Shown here piece after piece: positions 1 to 9,125 of a stretch of 64,000 nucleotides of DNA (its first letter is position 1; each line of letters starts with the position of its first letter). The stretch is from a virus. The notes beneath the pieces were generated by a model. That model ran no database searches. It was not told the DNA's origin and was given only the letters and a program-made list of their open reading frames with translations. The DNA lies in IMG/VR virus record IMGVR_UViG_3300030061_002483, positions 1 through 64,000 of that record; one strand, given 5' to 3'. The translations under genes and the position numbers were made by a program.

Positions 1-3000
1 ATAGATGAGGATTTTCCAGAAATGACATTACTAGAGTTGGTTGAGATGGTTAAATCTATGGATAATGATTTAGGTAAGGTATATGGTAAAGTTAATTTAT
101 CTATGACTACCGATAAATTAGAATATGGACAAATATTAAAAAAATTTAAAGACGCAGTAGTTGGAGATGGTGAAGGGTCGTGGAAAAGTCAGTATTTAGA
201 CCAATCTAAAGGTCCAATAACTGTAACTAAAAATATACCAGACCCAGATGGTGGAACTGGTAAGACAGCAACCATAAGAGTTTACCCATTAAAAGGTATT
301 AGTAGTAGTGATGAAGATGGTACACCAGACCAAGCAGCTAGAAAAAAAGTTGTTGAAGAAGCACAAAACGCTTTAAACAGTGTAGTATTCAAGTATATGA
401 AACTACTAAACAATAACCCAACATTTAAAGAATTTGGTGGGAAATACCCAGTACAATCAAAATTTAATAATATGAATTTTGACCTTTTTGATAGTTCTTT
501 ATTAAATACACCTGGTGGTGTGTACGCGGATAGTACTAAAAAGATAGATGATTTTAGAACAAAAACAGGTTTAGACTTAAAACCTTGGATATTTTTAGAT
601 GGTAGTGAAGATACATTTTTACCTCTATGGAACCAACAGAAAAAACTTTTTGAGGAACAAGGAGAAAAAATGACTACAGAAATAAGTAAAGAACTTAATA
701 CTCGTGTGAACGCAGCATTAGGATTTAAACCAACCATAAGAAATGTTTTTGCTATATTACTAGCGGGAGCAGATACTTTCTTAAGACTATTAGATGACGT
801 ACACACTAAAGCAATGGATGTTAGTAGTAATAATATTAGGTTGGGTCTAGCGTCGGAGTCTAACGATGTAAAACAAACAGGTAAGAAAGATAGTGAAATT
901 GTTTATCCTTGGCCACAGTATTTTAAAATAGAAACTAAAGCGGACAAAAATAATTGCCCTAAAATAAAATCAATCCTAACATATCCAGGAGCAAAAGATG
1001 TTATTGAAACCACACAAGCAAAAAATAAAATTATATGGCCTGAAGTAGATTTTGTAGAAGAATACACTAAAACAGCAGCATATAAGTTTTCAATGTTCAA
1101 ATTTCCAACCTCTAATCTAGGAATTAATAAACAGTTTACACCTATAAGTGTAAAAGACTACCCTAAACCTGTAGTTGTAGCACCTTATGGTGATTTAGTA
1201 GTTGTTGATTTATTATTTGAAATCTTAGAAAGAGCTAAAAGATTATATATAACAGGTGGGTTATTTACCAGATATGATTTTATATCTAACCCAGGTATGC
1301 CTATACAAAACGCTTTATTTGAATTGGCTGAATACGACGCTAATAACCTCTATTTACAAATAAAAGGTTTTCCCCGTCTCCAAAGTTTATTTAAAGATTT
1401 TACAACCTCCCAGAGTCTAAAGGTAGCACTAATGGGTGCCGACCCAATTAATTGGGACCTCTACGAACAAGGAATACCGATTGGTACGCAAATTACAAAT
1501 GAATTGGTAAGTAAAACTATGTTTAGTGATTCCACTTTTGAAATACTTTTTGCTCCATTACCATACACTGTAGTACCACAATCTTTTACAGAAAATACTT
1601 CAGCACTTAAACTTACAAAAACATTTGGTTTATATGATTTAGCCCCTAGTTCTTATGGTCCGTGGGTTCGTGCAAATTATGCAAATGGGGACAATTTAGA
1701 AGAACAACCTTTTTATCAGATTTATGATACCTTACAATATGATGTCACCGAAAGTAATGTACTTAAAGATGAAATTACCGTACAGTATTATACAGATATT
1801 ATGTATTGTGCAATAGGAACACTTGAACGTGGTAAAATAGCACAAATGATTAATAGGAATATGAGTAATGCCACTATGTTAAGTAGTGAACCTACAGCAA
1901 CACAATTCTATGAAGAAATCACCACACTCAACCACAATTTGTCTCACTCTAATTATTTTTTAACTGAAGGGCCTATACATGCTACACCAACAGAAATAAC
2001 TGTACAGACACCAAACACATCACTAAATCCAAATACCTCTATATATACTAATCTAGATGACGCAAAAACTAGAGTAACATCAATGTTGAATACCCCATAT
2101 TTTGCTAATGCATTAGTTGAGGGGGTAACAAATGATAGAGCAGGAGTACAAAGTCCATACACAAACGCGGCATATTTATTTTTAAATTCTTTACCATTAC
2201 CTACATTTAGAGAAAAATCTCTACTAAAAAAAGACGGTAATTATGATTATGGGGACTACATATCACAAATGTTCAACCAAATGCCTGCAGTACATAACGT
2301 ACCAGAATCTTTGTTATTAAAATTAGGTTCTATATGGTGGAGATATAAACAAACTGTTAGGTCTGCAACCGGTACCCAAGACCCTTTAAGTAATGTTTTT
2401 AATGATTTAGGAAATATTGGTGGTATACCAGGTGCTACTGGACCAGGGTTTGTTTATGACGAAGTAAACGTAAACACTAACGGTGTGTACACCTATATAG
2501 ACCCACTAGGGGTTTCAGTTAACTACCAAACAGAACAAGTTGCTAATAATATAATGCAAGTTGGGGTTTATCCAGCATTAATAGATACCATACATTATAT
2601 TGTAACAGGGAAAAATAGTTATGCAAATGCGGGTGCTGGTACTGTACAATTAACTGATTTAATCGGTGGTCCAGGTGCTTCCATTTTAGATATCATTAGT
2701 AATAATGAGATAGCCTACCAAGATGCTAACGGAACTACAGTTAATTTTTATGATGTTTTCCTTTCATCTAGTAACATATTTGGTCCTGTAGGTATAGACT
2801 TTAATACTAGTGTTGCACCTGACGAATATTTTATTTTATACCCTAGTTCGGGTGGGTTATTAGATACTGATGCCAGTACGTACACTAATACACCCGCTTT
2901 CGCAAATAACTCCTTACACAATGGAGGGTGTAGAATTTTATGGGGAGCATCTAACTACGGATACTTCCAACATAACCCCGCTTTCCAAGCAGGAAGTAAT

Positions 3001-5622
3001 CAATACTTCAAAAAGATAAAAACAGACATCAATCATCAAACAGCTTGGGAATTTAATGAAGAAGGTATATACTCTACTATTGATGAATTAAGAGCAGTAT
3101 TCAATACATCACAATTAGATGCATTTGAACAAATGTTCTTGAATTTTAGTTCTTTAAATAATGGAACATCAACCACACTCAAAGAAATTATGGCTAAAAT
3201 TATGTATGTAGAAGATACTTGGATTTCTGAAGCAGACACTAAGTTAGGTATATCAAATAAATTTAGTAATAAATTGGCTCAAGGACAGATGCTTAAATTT
3301 TATGATGTGATGGAGTCATTCTTGTTTAAAAAACAGACATATGTACATAAATCAATAACTAATTTTGATGCAGTTGTGGATGGTTCAACATTATTACAAA
3401 AAATGAGAATATTAGCTGGACCCCCATACTCCGACCAAATAGATAATTTTGGTTTATATGGAACTAACCCTATAATACCACCTGGTGGAATGGGGCCATT
3501 TTTGGGTAACCCACAAGAATTACAAGATATCAAAATATTTGTGGGTGAATATTATTCCCAATTAGACCCACAATATTCATTACTCACAATGGAAGACGCT
3601 TCAAACCCAATATACAGCTTTTTTATTACCACAAGAGAGGTAGGACAAGATGGGATTGAATTTAATTCTAAAAATATAGAAAATTTTGCACCACTTATTA
3701 GATTATATGCTTCTTACGTAGTAAACTTCGGTTCTATAAGAGCTAGCGATTTTATAAATTTAATATTAAATTCTTTAGAAACTAACACTTTAAATCAAGC
3801 AGATTTATATACCGACCAATTAATAACTAAATTAAATTCATTAATAAAACAAGAAGAAAAAGTAGAAGAGGATGTTGAATTAAATATAAGTGATGAAAGG
3901 TCTGAAATACAAGCTGATTCTTTAAAATTAGAATTATATAAAAGCTTTAAAACGTTAAATGATAGATGGGTAGCAGGTACTGACCTACTAGCTGAAACAC
4001 TATTTGAAAGATTTTTATTTTATGATAGAGCCAATAGAGACATAGGGGATGACCTAATAATTAATATATGGGATATATTACAATTAGATTCTCCTTTTGG
4101 TGGTGGTAACTCTAAAATATTAACACAAAGTATTTCTAGTTTTGTTAGTCAAATAACTAATAATAATAAAATGAATCTATTAGCTTTACCAGCTTATATA
4201 AATTTTCATGGTATTGAAGGTGATAATGTACAACAACAAGGAAATGCAATGTTCGGGACATTCCAAACAGTAGACTATTTAAAATCTAAACCAGTATTTT
4301 TATGTCAATATGTGGGGGAACCATCTTCACAATTAGATGTCAGAACACCCGACAATGGGTTTAGTTCGGATGGATTTAATCTAAACCTACCAAGTCCTAA
4401 CCCACTAATTTCACCAGACTGTGGAGACCCTAACCTATCTAATAAAGTTATGGGATTCAATGTAGACTTCGGTATCCCAAACCAAAATATATTTGAATCG
4501 GTAACATTAGACCAAACTCAATATCAAGACACTTCTGAAAGTTTTAAAATTTTACAAGAAATGGCAGATTCCGGTGGTGGAGGTACAACATCTATGGCTT
4601 CTGTTTCATTATTTAATATATACGCAAATCGTTCATACACAGCAAAAATAACGTGTATGGGTAACGTAACAATACAACCAACACAATACTTCCAACTAAG
4701 GTATCTACCTATGTTTAATGGAGCCTATCAAATAATAAATGTGGAACATAACATAACACCAAATAACATAGAAACAACATTCGATGGAGTAAGACAACCA
4801 ATCCCAGAACTACCAGATATAGAAGACCTAGTACAAAAAATTAATGAAAAGTTATATCAACAAGCCGAAGAACATATAAAAGACCAAAATTTAACGGATT
4901 TATTTTTAGACCAACATAATTTTTCAGCTAGAGAACTTAATCTACTACCTAAAAATAATGGATTCTTAGATAAATTCTTTGATGCTGGAGATGATTGGGG
5001 TAATGTGGTTGATGCAAAGTTTAGTCAAGCACCTATTTTTGACCCAGAAATTGTACATAAAGGGATAGATATAGCTCCAAAAAGTGAATACATTAAAAAA
5101 TCCGAATCAGTACCAGGTATTGAAATTTTTCCAGTACTAAACGGAGTGGTAACCAAAGTAGTTAGCGGTTGTAAACCACTACAAAAAACAAATGAATGTG
5201 CAGACTATGGTAATTATATTGAAATAAAATCTAAAAATGTGGGTATTTATGTCGACAATAACGGAGTAGAATCCAGTGAAGGTGAATTTAGCCAATTAGT
5301 GGGACCAATATCAAATATAGAAATAAATAAATCTTTAGCCGAAATAGAAGTAGGGGATACCCAAGAATTACCAACAATATATTATTTAACTAGATACGCC
5401 TTTTTAAGAGAAAATATTCAGGTTAAACAAGGTGATAAAATAAGTATTACCGACATAGGAAATAGACCTATTGGGTATATGGGTAATTCTGGTCCATCCG
5501 AAGATACACATATACATTTAGAAATCAAAAGAGCGGTTAGTATTAAGGTTGGAGCCAACAATAGATTTGTAGAACATTATTTAGACCCACTTAATATATT
5601 ACCAGCTTATAAACCACAATAA
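1..5622 (+). CDS. Baseplate hub / tail-lysin protein with C-terminal M23 peptidase (5' end outside window)
   Basis: The reading frame is open from base 1, so the gene probably starts upstream; the first in-window ATG (base 22) gives 1866 residues, numbered here from it. Most of the protein is unrecognised structural sequence. Residues about 1535-1600 read like the last strand-rich part of phage hub / late-control-D proteins (a Gly-Asn-x-Thr-x-x-Pro stretch, then FNGAYQIINVEHNI and a closing Thr-x-Phe-x-Gly-x-Arg). The C-terminal 180 residues are an M23 metallopeptidase: HxxxD at H1679/D1683 and HxH at H1830/H1832, so the zinc ligands are present. M23 enzymes cut peptidoglycan cross-bridges; at the tip of a contractile tail this would open the wall during DNA injection, a role equivalent to the T4 gp5 lysozyme. 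The peptidase call is firm; the hub role is inferred from the hub-like domain and size. Confidence 0.75.
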   Translation: MDEDFPEMTLLELVEMVKSMDNDLGKVYGKVNLSMTTDKLEYGQILKKFKDAVVGDGEGSWKSQYLDQSKGPITVTKNIPDPDGGTGKTATIRVYPLKGISSSDEDGTPDQAARKKVVEEAQNALNSVVFKYMKLLNNNPTFKEFGGKYPVQSKFNNMNFDLFDSSLLNTPGGVYADSTKKIDDFRTKTGLDLKPWIFLDGSEDTFLPLWNQQKKLFEEQGEKMTTEISKELNTRVNAALGFKPTIRNVFAILLAGADTFLRLLDDVHTKAMDVSSNNIRLGLASESNDVKQTGKKDSEIVYPWPQYFKIETKADKNNCPKIKSILTYPGAKDVIETTQAKNKIIWPEVDFVEEYTKTAAYKFSMFKFPTSNLGINKQFTPISVKDYPKPVVVAPYGDLVVVDLLFEILERAKRLYITGGLFTRYDFISNPGMPIQNALFELAEYDANNLYLQIKGFPRLQSLFKDFTTSQSLKVALMGADPINWDLYEQGIPIGTQITNELVSKTMFSDSTFEILFAPLPYTVVPQSFTENTSALKLTKTFGLYDLAPSSYGPWVRANYANGDNLEEQPFYQIYDTLQYDVTESNVLKDEITVQYYTDIMYCAIGTLERGKIAQMINRNMSNATMLSSEPTATQFYEEITTLNHNLSHSNYFLTEGPIHATPTEITVQTPNTSLNPNTSIYTNLDDAKTRVTSMLNTPYFANALVEGVTNDRAGVQSPYTNAAYLFLNSLPLPTFREKSLLKKDGNYDYGDYISQMFNQMPAVHNVPESLLLKLGSIWWRYKQTVRSATGTQDPLSNVFNDLGNIGGIPGATGPGFVYDEVNVNTNGVYTYIDPLGVSVNYQTEQVANNIMQVGVYPALIDTIHYIVTGKNSYANAGAGTVQLTDLIGGPGASILDIISNNEIAYQDANGTTVNFYDVFLSSSNIFGPVGIDFNTSVAPDEYFILYPSSGGLLDTDASTYTNTPAFANNSLHNGGCRILWGASNYGYFQHNPAFQAGSNQYFKKIKTDINHQTAWEFNEEGIYSTIDELRAVFNTSQLDAFEQMFLNFSSLNNGTSTTLKEIMAKIMYVEDTWISEADTKLGISNKFSNKLAQGQMLKFYDVMESFLFKKQTYVHKSITNFDAVVDGSTLLQKMRILAGPPYSDQIDNFGLYGTNPIIPPGGMGPFLGNPQELQDIKIFVGEYYSQLDPQYSLLTMEDASNPIYSFFITTREVGQDGIEFNSKNIENFAPLIRLYASYVVNFGSIRASDFINLILNSLETNTLNQADLYTDQLITKLNSLIKQEEKVEEDVELNISDERSEIQADSLKLELYKSFKTLNDRWVAGTDLLAETLFERFLFYDRANRDIGDDLIINIWDILQLDSPFGGGNSKILTQSISSFVSQITNNNKMNLLALPAYINFHGIEGDNVQQQGNAMFGTFQTVDYLKSKPVFLCQYVGEPSSQLDVRTPDNGFSSDGFNLNLPSPNPLISPDCGDPNLSNKVMGFNVDFGIPNQNIFESVTLDQTQYQDTSESFKILQEMADSGGGGTTSMASVSLFNIYANRSYTAKITCMGNVTIQPTQYFQLRYLPMFNGAYQIINVEHNITPNNIETTFDGVRQPIPELPDIEDLVQKINEKLYQQAEEHIKDQNLTDLFLDQHNFSARELNLLPKNNGFLDKFFDAGDDWGNVVDAKFSQAPIFDPEIVHKGIDIAPKSEYIKKSESVPGIEIFPVLNGVVTKVVSGCKPLQKTNECADYGNYIEIKSKNVGIYVDNNGVESSEGEFSQLVGPISNIEINKSLAEIEVGDTQELPTIYYLTRYAFLRENIQVKQGDKISITDIGNRPIGYMGNSGPSEDTHIHLEIKRAVSIKVGANNRFVEHYLDPLNILPAYKPQ

Positions 5623-5664
5623 ATTGATAAATCACATAAAATTGACTATTCTTAAGTTTGGTAA

Positions 5665-5671
5665 TATTTAT
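5665..5671 (+). promoter_or_regulatory. TATTTAT motif, putative phage promoter
   Basis: TATTTAT followed by ATATATAAA, 27 nt before the ATG at 5699. It is one of a set of identical heptamers placed just upstream of genes in this window. Confidence 0.5.
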
Positions 5672-5698
5672 ATATATAAACAATAAAAATTCGTAGAT

Positions 5699-5938
5699 AT
5701 GATTAGTGAAAATTTAAAACAAAAATTAGGTAATTTTTTAGGTAAAAATACTAATAATATTGTAGAAAACGGCCAAACTGAGGACGGACAACAAGTTTGT
5801 GATTTAGATACTGGTATATGCTATACTATTAGAAGTAGAGATGGTTTAATAGAAAGAGTAGAAAATAGTATTAGAGTAAATAGAAAAGTTCAGGTAGAAT
5901 CACCTAATGGGGACGTAAAACAATTATTAAATGGGTAA
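5699..5938 (+). CDS. Hypothetical small protein, 79 aa
   Basis: A 79-residue protein that I do not recognise. It begins with a short amphipathic stretch (ISENLKQKLGNFLGK). Two cysteines stand in VCDLDTGICYTI, and the C-terminal half looks beta-rich and charged. There is no signal peptide or membrane segment. It follows a TATTTAT motif and overlaps the next gene by 8 bases, so the two are probably co-transcribed and translationally coupled. The position between a tail gene and the replication block gives no firm clue to function. Confidence 0.7.
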   Translation: MISENLKQKLGNFLGKNTNNIVENGQTEDGQQVCDLDTGICYTIRSRDGLIERVENSIRVNRKVQVESPNGDVKQLLNG

Positions 5939-6701
5939 ATTAGAAAAACAATTATTAGAGGAATTATCCAGATTTAATCAGATTAAACACAATAGTGAAA
6001 ATCTAGAAGAACAAATGGTTGGGGCTATTGCTAGTTTAGGTATGGGCAGTAAAGTAGATGAGTTATTGGAAAAAGCAAAAAAATTAGAGGAATTAGAAAC
6101 TTTAGGTGAACAAGAAGATGCCGAATTACCAGATGCTGGTGAAGAAGTTGCTGATGAAGACGCTGAAGCAGACGCCACTCCACCAGATTTAGAGGGTGGT
6201 GATGAAATAGGTGCTGACATAGAAGATATAGATGTAGACGTTACCGACGTGGGTGATGAACCAGCTATTGAACCGGTTGGTGGTGAAGAAGGGACTGAAG
6301 AGTTGGACGTAACAGATTTAGTAACTAAACAAGAAGAGGTTGGTGACGAATTAGCTGACCAAAAAGATATACTATCAAAAAATACTGAAAGTTTAGATGA
6401 TTTAATGGATAAATTGTCAGACTTAGAAACACAACTATCTTCTATGGAAGATGTCGCTAGTAAGATAAGTAGTTTAGAAGATAAACTTGAAGAATACAGA
6501 CCACGTACACCCGAAGAACAAATAGGTTTAAGAAAGCATGATAGTGGACCATTCAATAAAACACTAAGTGATTTTTTTACTGACAAAGAAGAAGTTTTTG
6601 ATAAAACTGGTAAAAAACAATATATTCTAACACCAGAAGATGTCGAAGACTATAGTGAACAAGATATTAAAAAAAGTTTTGATACAGAAGACGAAGATTA
6701 A
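5931..6701 (+). CDS. Highly acidic coiled-coil protein, 256 aa
   Basis: Unrecognised. Residues 1-60 form a predicted helical, leucine-spaced segment. Residues about 60-130 are very acidic (strings of Asp/Glu with Ala, Gly and Pro), and residues about 130-190 have heptad-like leucines (LDDLMDKLSDLETQLSSME) typical of a coiled coil. The tail carries a FFTDKEEVFDKTGKKQYIL stretch. The composition recalls phage scaffold/prohead-core or tail-chaperone-like proteins, but nothing specific supports such a role. It overlaps the preceding gene by 8 bases; a strong promoter for the next gene starts 12 bases after its stop codon. Confidence 0.7.
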   Translation: MGKLEKQLLEELSRFNQIKHNSENLEEQMVGAIASLGMGSKVDELLEKAKKLEELETLGEQEDAELPDAGEEVADEDAEADATPPDLEGGDEIGADIEDIDVDVTDVGDEPAIEPVGGEEGTEELDVTDLVTKQEEVGDELADQKDILSKNTESLDDLMDKLSDLETQLSSMEDVASKISSLEDKLEEYRPRTPEEQIGLRKHDSGPFNKTLSDFFTDKEEVFDKTGKKQYILTPEDVEDYSEQDIKKSFDTEDED

Positions 6702-6713
6702 GCCTTTCTTTGT

Positions 6714-6742
6714 TTGACATCCACCCATTATATTATTATACT
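6714..6742 (+). promoter_or_regulatory. Sigma70-type promoter TTGACA-N17-TATACT
   Basis: TTGACA at 6714-6719, a 17-base spacer and TATACT at 6737-6742. Both hexamers are consensus or near consensus at the ideal spacing. Transcription would start near 6749, giving a leader of about 34 nt before the ATG at 6783. No TATTTAT motif lies here, so this gene is probably expressed under different control (early or middle) from those with that motif. Confidence 0.65.
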
Positions 6743-6748
6743 TACATA

Positions 6749-6782
6749 GATATTAATTAATTAATTATTAAAAAAAAAATTT
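6749..6782 (+). promoter_or_regulatory. A/U-only leader of the ssDNA-binding protein gene (possible autoregulatory site)
   Basis: Between the predicted start site and the ATG the leader is made only of A and T apart from the G near 6749: tandem TTAA units (6752-6767), then ten A residues (6770-6779). T4 gp32 represses its own translation by binding cooperatively to an unstructured A/U-rich leader. By analogy this could serve the same purpose. This is inference from composition and position only. Confidence 0.35.
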
Positions 6783-7655
6783 ATGAGTAATAGTTTAGAT
6801 GCAGTTTTAGCTCAATATGAGAAAAACAAACAAAGTGGTGGTTCCACAAAACCACAGATGACATCAGAAGAAAGAATGAAACAATACCTTTCTATTATGT
6901 TACCAAAAGGAACAAAATCAGGAGAAAAAAGAATTAGAATAGTACCAACTACAGATGGTTCCTCACCATTTAAAGAAGTATTCTTCCATAATGTACAAGT
7001 ACAAGGGAGATGGCAAAAACTTTATGACCCAGGAAAAAATTCAGACGGAAAACCTTCCGGTGAAAGAAGTCCATTAAATGAGGTAGAGGAAGCTTTAAGA
7101 TTAGCTGGTGACGCACAATCAAAAGAATTAGCACGTTCTTATCGTTCACAAAAATTTTACATTGTAAAAGTTGTTGATAGAGATAATGAAGAAGACGGTG
7201 TAAAATTCTGGAGATTTAAACATAACTGGAAAGGAGACGGACCAATCGATAAGATAATTCCAATTTGGAGAAATAAAGGAGATGTTACCGATATTAATGA
7301 AGGTAGGGATTTAATTCTTATTTTACAGTCAGTACCATTACCTGGTGGTAGAGGAGAGTATACAACAGTATCTTCTGTCATGTACGAAGACCCAGGAAAA
7401 TTATCAGAAGATGAGACTAAAGTAAAAGAATGGACAACTGACGAAAGAACTTGGAAAGATGTTTATTCACAAAAACCAGTTGAATACTTAGAAGCAATTT
7501 CTAAAGGATTAGACCCAGTTTGGGATTCAGAACAAAAAAAGTATGTTTACGACGACCCAAACAGTGTTAGTAAAGCTACAACTACAAGTACATTAGGTTC
7601 TACCTCTACTGACCCACAAGCAAACGACCCACAAGACGAAGATTTACCATTTTAA
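6783..7655 (+). CDS. 32: gp32-like single-stranded DNA-binding protein
   Basis: 290 residues. It has the general layout of T4 gp32: a short basic/polar N-terminal arm, a core with the GEKRIRIVPT strand and conserved aromatic/basic residues (QKFYIVKVVDRD, VKFWRFKHNW), and an acidic tail. It would coat single-stranded DNA at the fork and organise UvsX, helicase and polymerase. Two oddities are visible. The protein has no cysteine at all, so the zinc site of T4 gp32 (three Cys, one His) is absent. It ends in DPQDEDLPF, very like the DDDIPF tip of bacterial SSB proteins that recruits partner proteins. It is followed directly by uvsX. The family call rests on motif and context resemblance, not an alignment score. 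Confidence 0.8.
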   Translation: MSNSLDAVLAQYEKNKQSGGSTKPQMTSEERMKQYLSIMLPKGTKSGEKRIRIVPTTDGSSPFKEVFFHNVQVQGRWQKLYDPGKNSDGKPSGERSPLNEVEEALRLAGDAQSKELARSYRSQKFYIVKVVDRDNEEDGVKFWRFKHNWKGDGPIDKIIPIWRNKGDVTDINEGRDLILILQSVPLPGGRGEYTTVSSVMYEDPGKLSEDETKVKEWTTDERTWKDVYSQKPVEYLEAISKGLDPVWDSEQKKYVYDDPNSVSKATTTSTLGSTSTDPQANDPQDEDLPF

Positions 7656-7664
7656 TTAGGGGAT

Positions 7665-8669
7665 ATGGCATTGAAAAAAAGAACATTCTCGGAGTTAAAA
7701 AACAAATTTTCAAAGAAAGCTAACTTTAAACCAGAAAGATTTTTTGATTTAGGGAAAGCTTTCCTTGATGCAACAGGGTTACCTGGACCAGCAATGGGCC
7801 ATTTACAAATGTTTCTTGGCCATTCTGACACAGGAAAAACTACCGCATTAATTAAAGCTGCGGTAGACGCACAGAAAAAAGGTATACTTCCAGTTTTAAT
7901 TATAACGGAACAAAAGTGGGGTTTTGAACATGCTAAACTTTTAGGTTTTGACTGTGAAGAGGTTGTGGATAAAACAACTGGTGAAGTGGATTGGGATGGA
8001 TTCTTCCTATTCAATAATGATTTTCAGTACATAGAAGAAATTACTGACTATATTAACACATTATTAGATGCACAAGATAAGGGTGAATTACAATATGATT
8101 TACTATTTTTATGGGATTCTGTTGGTTCAGTACCTTGTAAAATGACTTTTGAAGGTAAAGGTGGTAAAATGCATAACGCAGCAACTTTAGCAGATAAAAT
8201 AGGTATGGGTCTAAACCAAAGGATAGGTAAATCAAGAAGACAAGATTCAAAGTATACAAATACACTTGTAGTGGTAAATCAACCATGGGTAGAATTACCA
8301 GATAATCCGTTCGGACAACCTAAAATTAAAGCAAAAGGTGGGGAGTCTTTATGGTTAAACTCTACGTTAGTGTTTAGATTTGGTAATCAAAAAAATGGTG
8401 GAACAACAAATATTACGGCCGTAAAAGAAAAACGAAAAGTAAAATTTGCCACTAGAACTAAAATTACCATTATGAAAAACCATGTTAATGGTTTGGGTTA
8501 TGAGGATGGAAAAATACTTATAACACCTCATGGTTTTATAGCTGGTAGAGAAGCTAGTGAAGAAAAAAAATCAATAGAAAAGTATAAACAAGAAAACGCT
8601 ACCTTTTGGTCTGAGCAATTAGGGGTTGGTGGTGATTTCGATTTAAAAATAGAAAAAGAAAATGACTAA
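7665..8669 (+). CDS. uvsX: UvsX-type RecA-like recombinase
   Basis: 334 residues, close to the usual RecA/UvsX core length. Walker A is GHSDTGKTT (residues 52-60) and a Walker B-like strand is YDLLFLWDSVGS; VVNQPW with a following glycine-rich KAKGGESLW corresponds to the L2 region. It forms filaments on ssDNA and drives strand invasion for recombination-dependent replication and repair. It sits 9 bases downstream of the gp32-like gene, the protein UvsX must displace or work with, and its 3' end overlaps the FKBP gene by 8 bases. The ATG at 7665 is chosen because it immediately follows the upstream stop and supports the full N-terminal domain. Confidence 0.88.
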   Translation: MALKKRTFSELKNKFSKKANFKPERFFDLGKAFLDATGLPGPAMGHLQMFLGHSDTGKTTALIKAAVDAQKKGILPVLIITEQKWGFEHAKLLGFDCEEVVDKTTGEVDWDGFFLFNNDFQYIEEITDYINTLLDAQDKGELQYDLLFLWDSVGSVPCKMTFEGKGGKMHNAATLADKIGMGLNQRIGKSRRQDSKYTNTLVVVNQPWVELPDNPFGQPKIKAKGGESLWLNSTLVFRFGNQKNGGTTNITAVKEKRKVKFATRTKITIMKNHVNGLGYEDGKILITPHGFIAGREASEEKKSIEKYKQENATFWSEQLGVGGDFDLKIEKEND

Positions 8670-9096
8670 ATTAAAAACAGGAGACAAAGTAAAAGTGCAT
8701 TATGTTGGCACATTAAAAGACGGTACAGAATTCGATAGTTCAAGAACAAGAAATGAAGAACTAGAATTTTCTATCGATGATGGAAAACTACTAAAAGGAT
8801 TTAATGATACAGTTAAAGAGTTAAGTGTAGGTTCTAAATCTACCGTAGAACTACCAGCAAAAGAAGCGTATGGTGAGTATGTGGAAGAGGCGGTTATGGA
8901 AGTTAACAAAAAAGACTTTCCAGCAGACATGAAATTTGAACTTAATAGTTTTGTACAAGGACAAGACAATAATGGAAGACCAGTACAAGCACAGATAATT
9001 AAAATTAATGAAGAAACTGTTAAATTAGATTTGAATCACCCATTAGCTGGAGAAGATTTAAAATTTGAAATAGAATTAGTTGAAATAGTAAAGTAA
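8662..9096 (+). CDS. SlyD-like FKBP-type peptidyl-prolyl cis-trans isomerase
   Basis: 144 residues matching the FKBP fold with an insert-in-flap domain: GDKVKVHYVGTLKDGTEFDS at the N-terminus, the LLKGFNDTVKELSVGSK helix region, a flap insertion (about residues 70-120), and the closing NHPLAGEDLKFEIELVEI characteristic of SlyD/FkpA-type enzymes. It catalyses prolyl cis-trans isomerisation and SlyD relatives also act as chaperones. The His-rich metal-binding tail of E. coli SlyD is absent. It overlaps uvsX by 8 bases, which points to coupled expression with recombination genes. The client is unknown; the very large virion proteins or replication proteins are both possible. Confidence 0.85.
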   Translation: MTKLKTGDKVKVHYVGTLKDGTEFDSSRTRNEELEFSIDDGKLLKGFNDTVKELSVGSKSTVELPAKEAYGEYVEEAVMEVNKKDFPADMKFELNSFVQGQDNNGRPVQAQIIKINEETVKLDLNHPLAGEDLKFEIELVEIVK

Positions 9097-9125
9097 AAAA
9101 TTGTTTAACCTTTTAGACCTATACT

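Noticed and set aside
5978-6586. Minus-strand ORF of 202 residues rich in Ser
   Set aside because: It is the antisense shadow of the acidic coiled-coil gene; Ser-rich composition is the complement of Asp/Glu codons, and it has no motif.
6752-6767. TTAATTAATTAATTA as a protein operator palindrome
   Set aside because: It is self-complementary because of simple TTAA repetition; an unstructured A/U-rich RNA role fits better than a dyad operator, though neither is proven.
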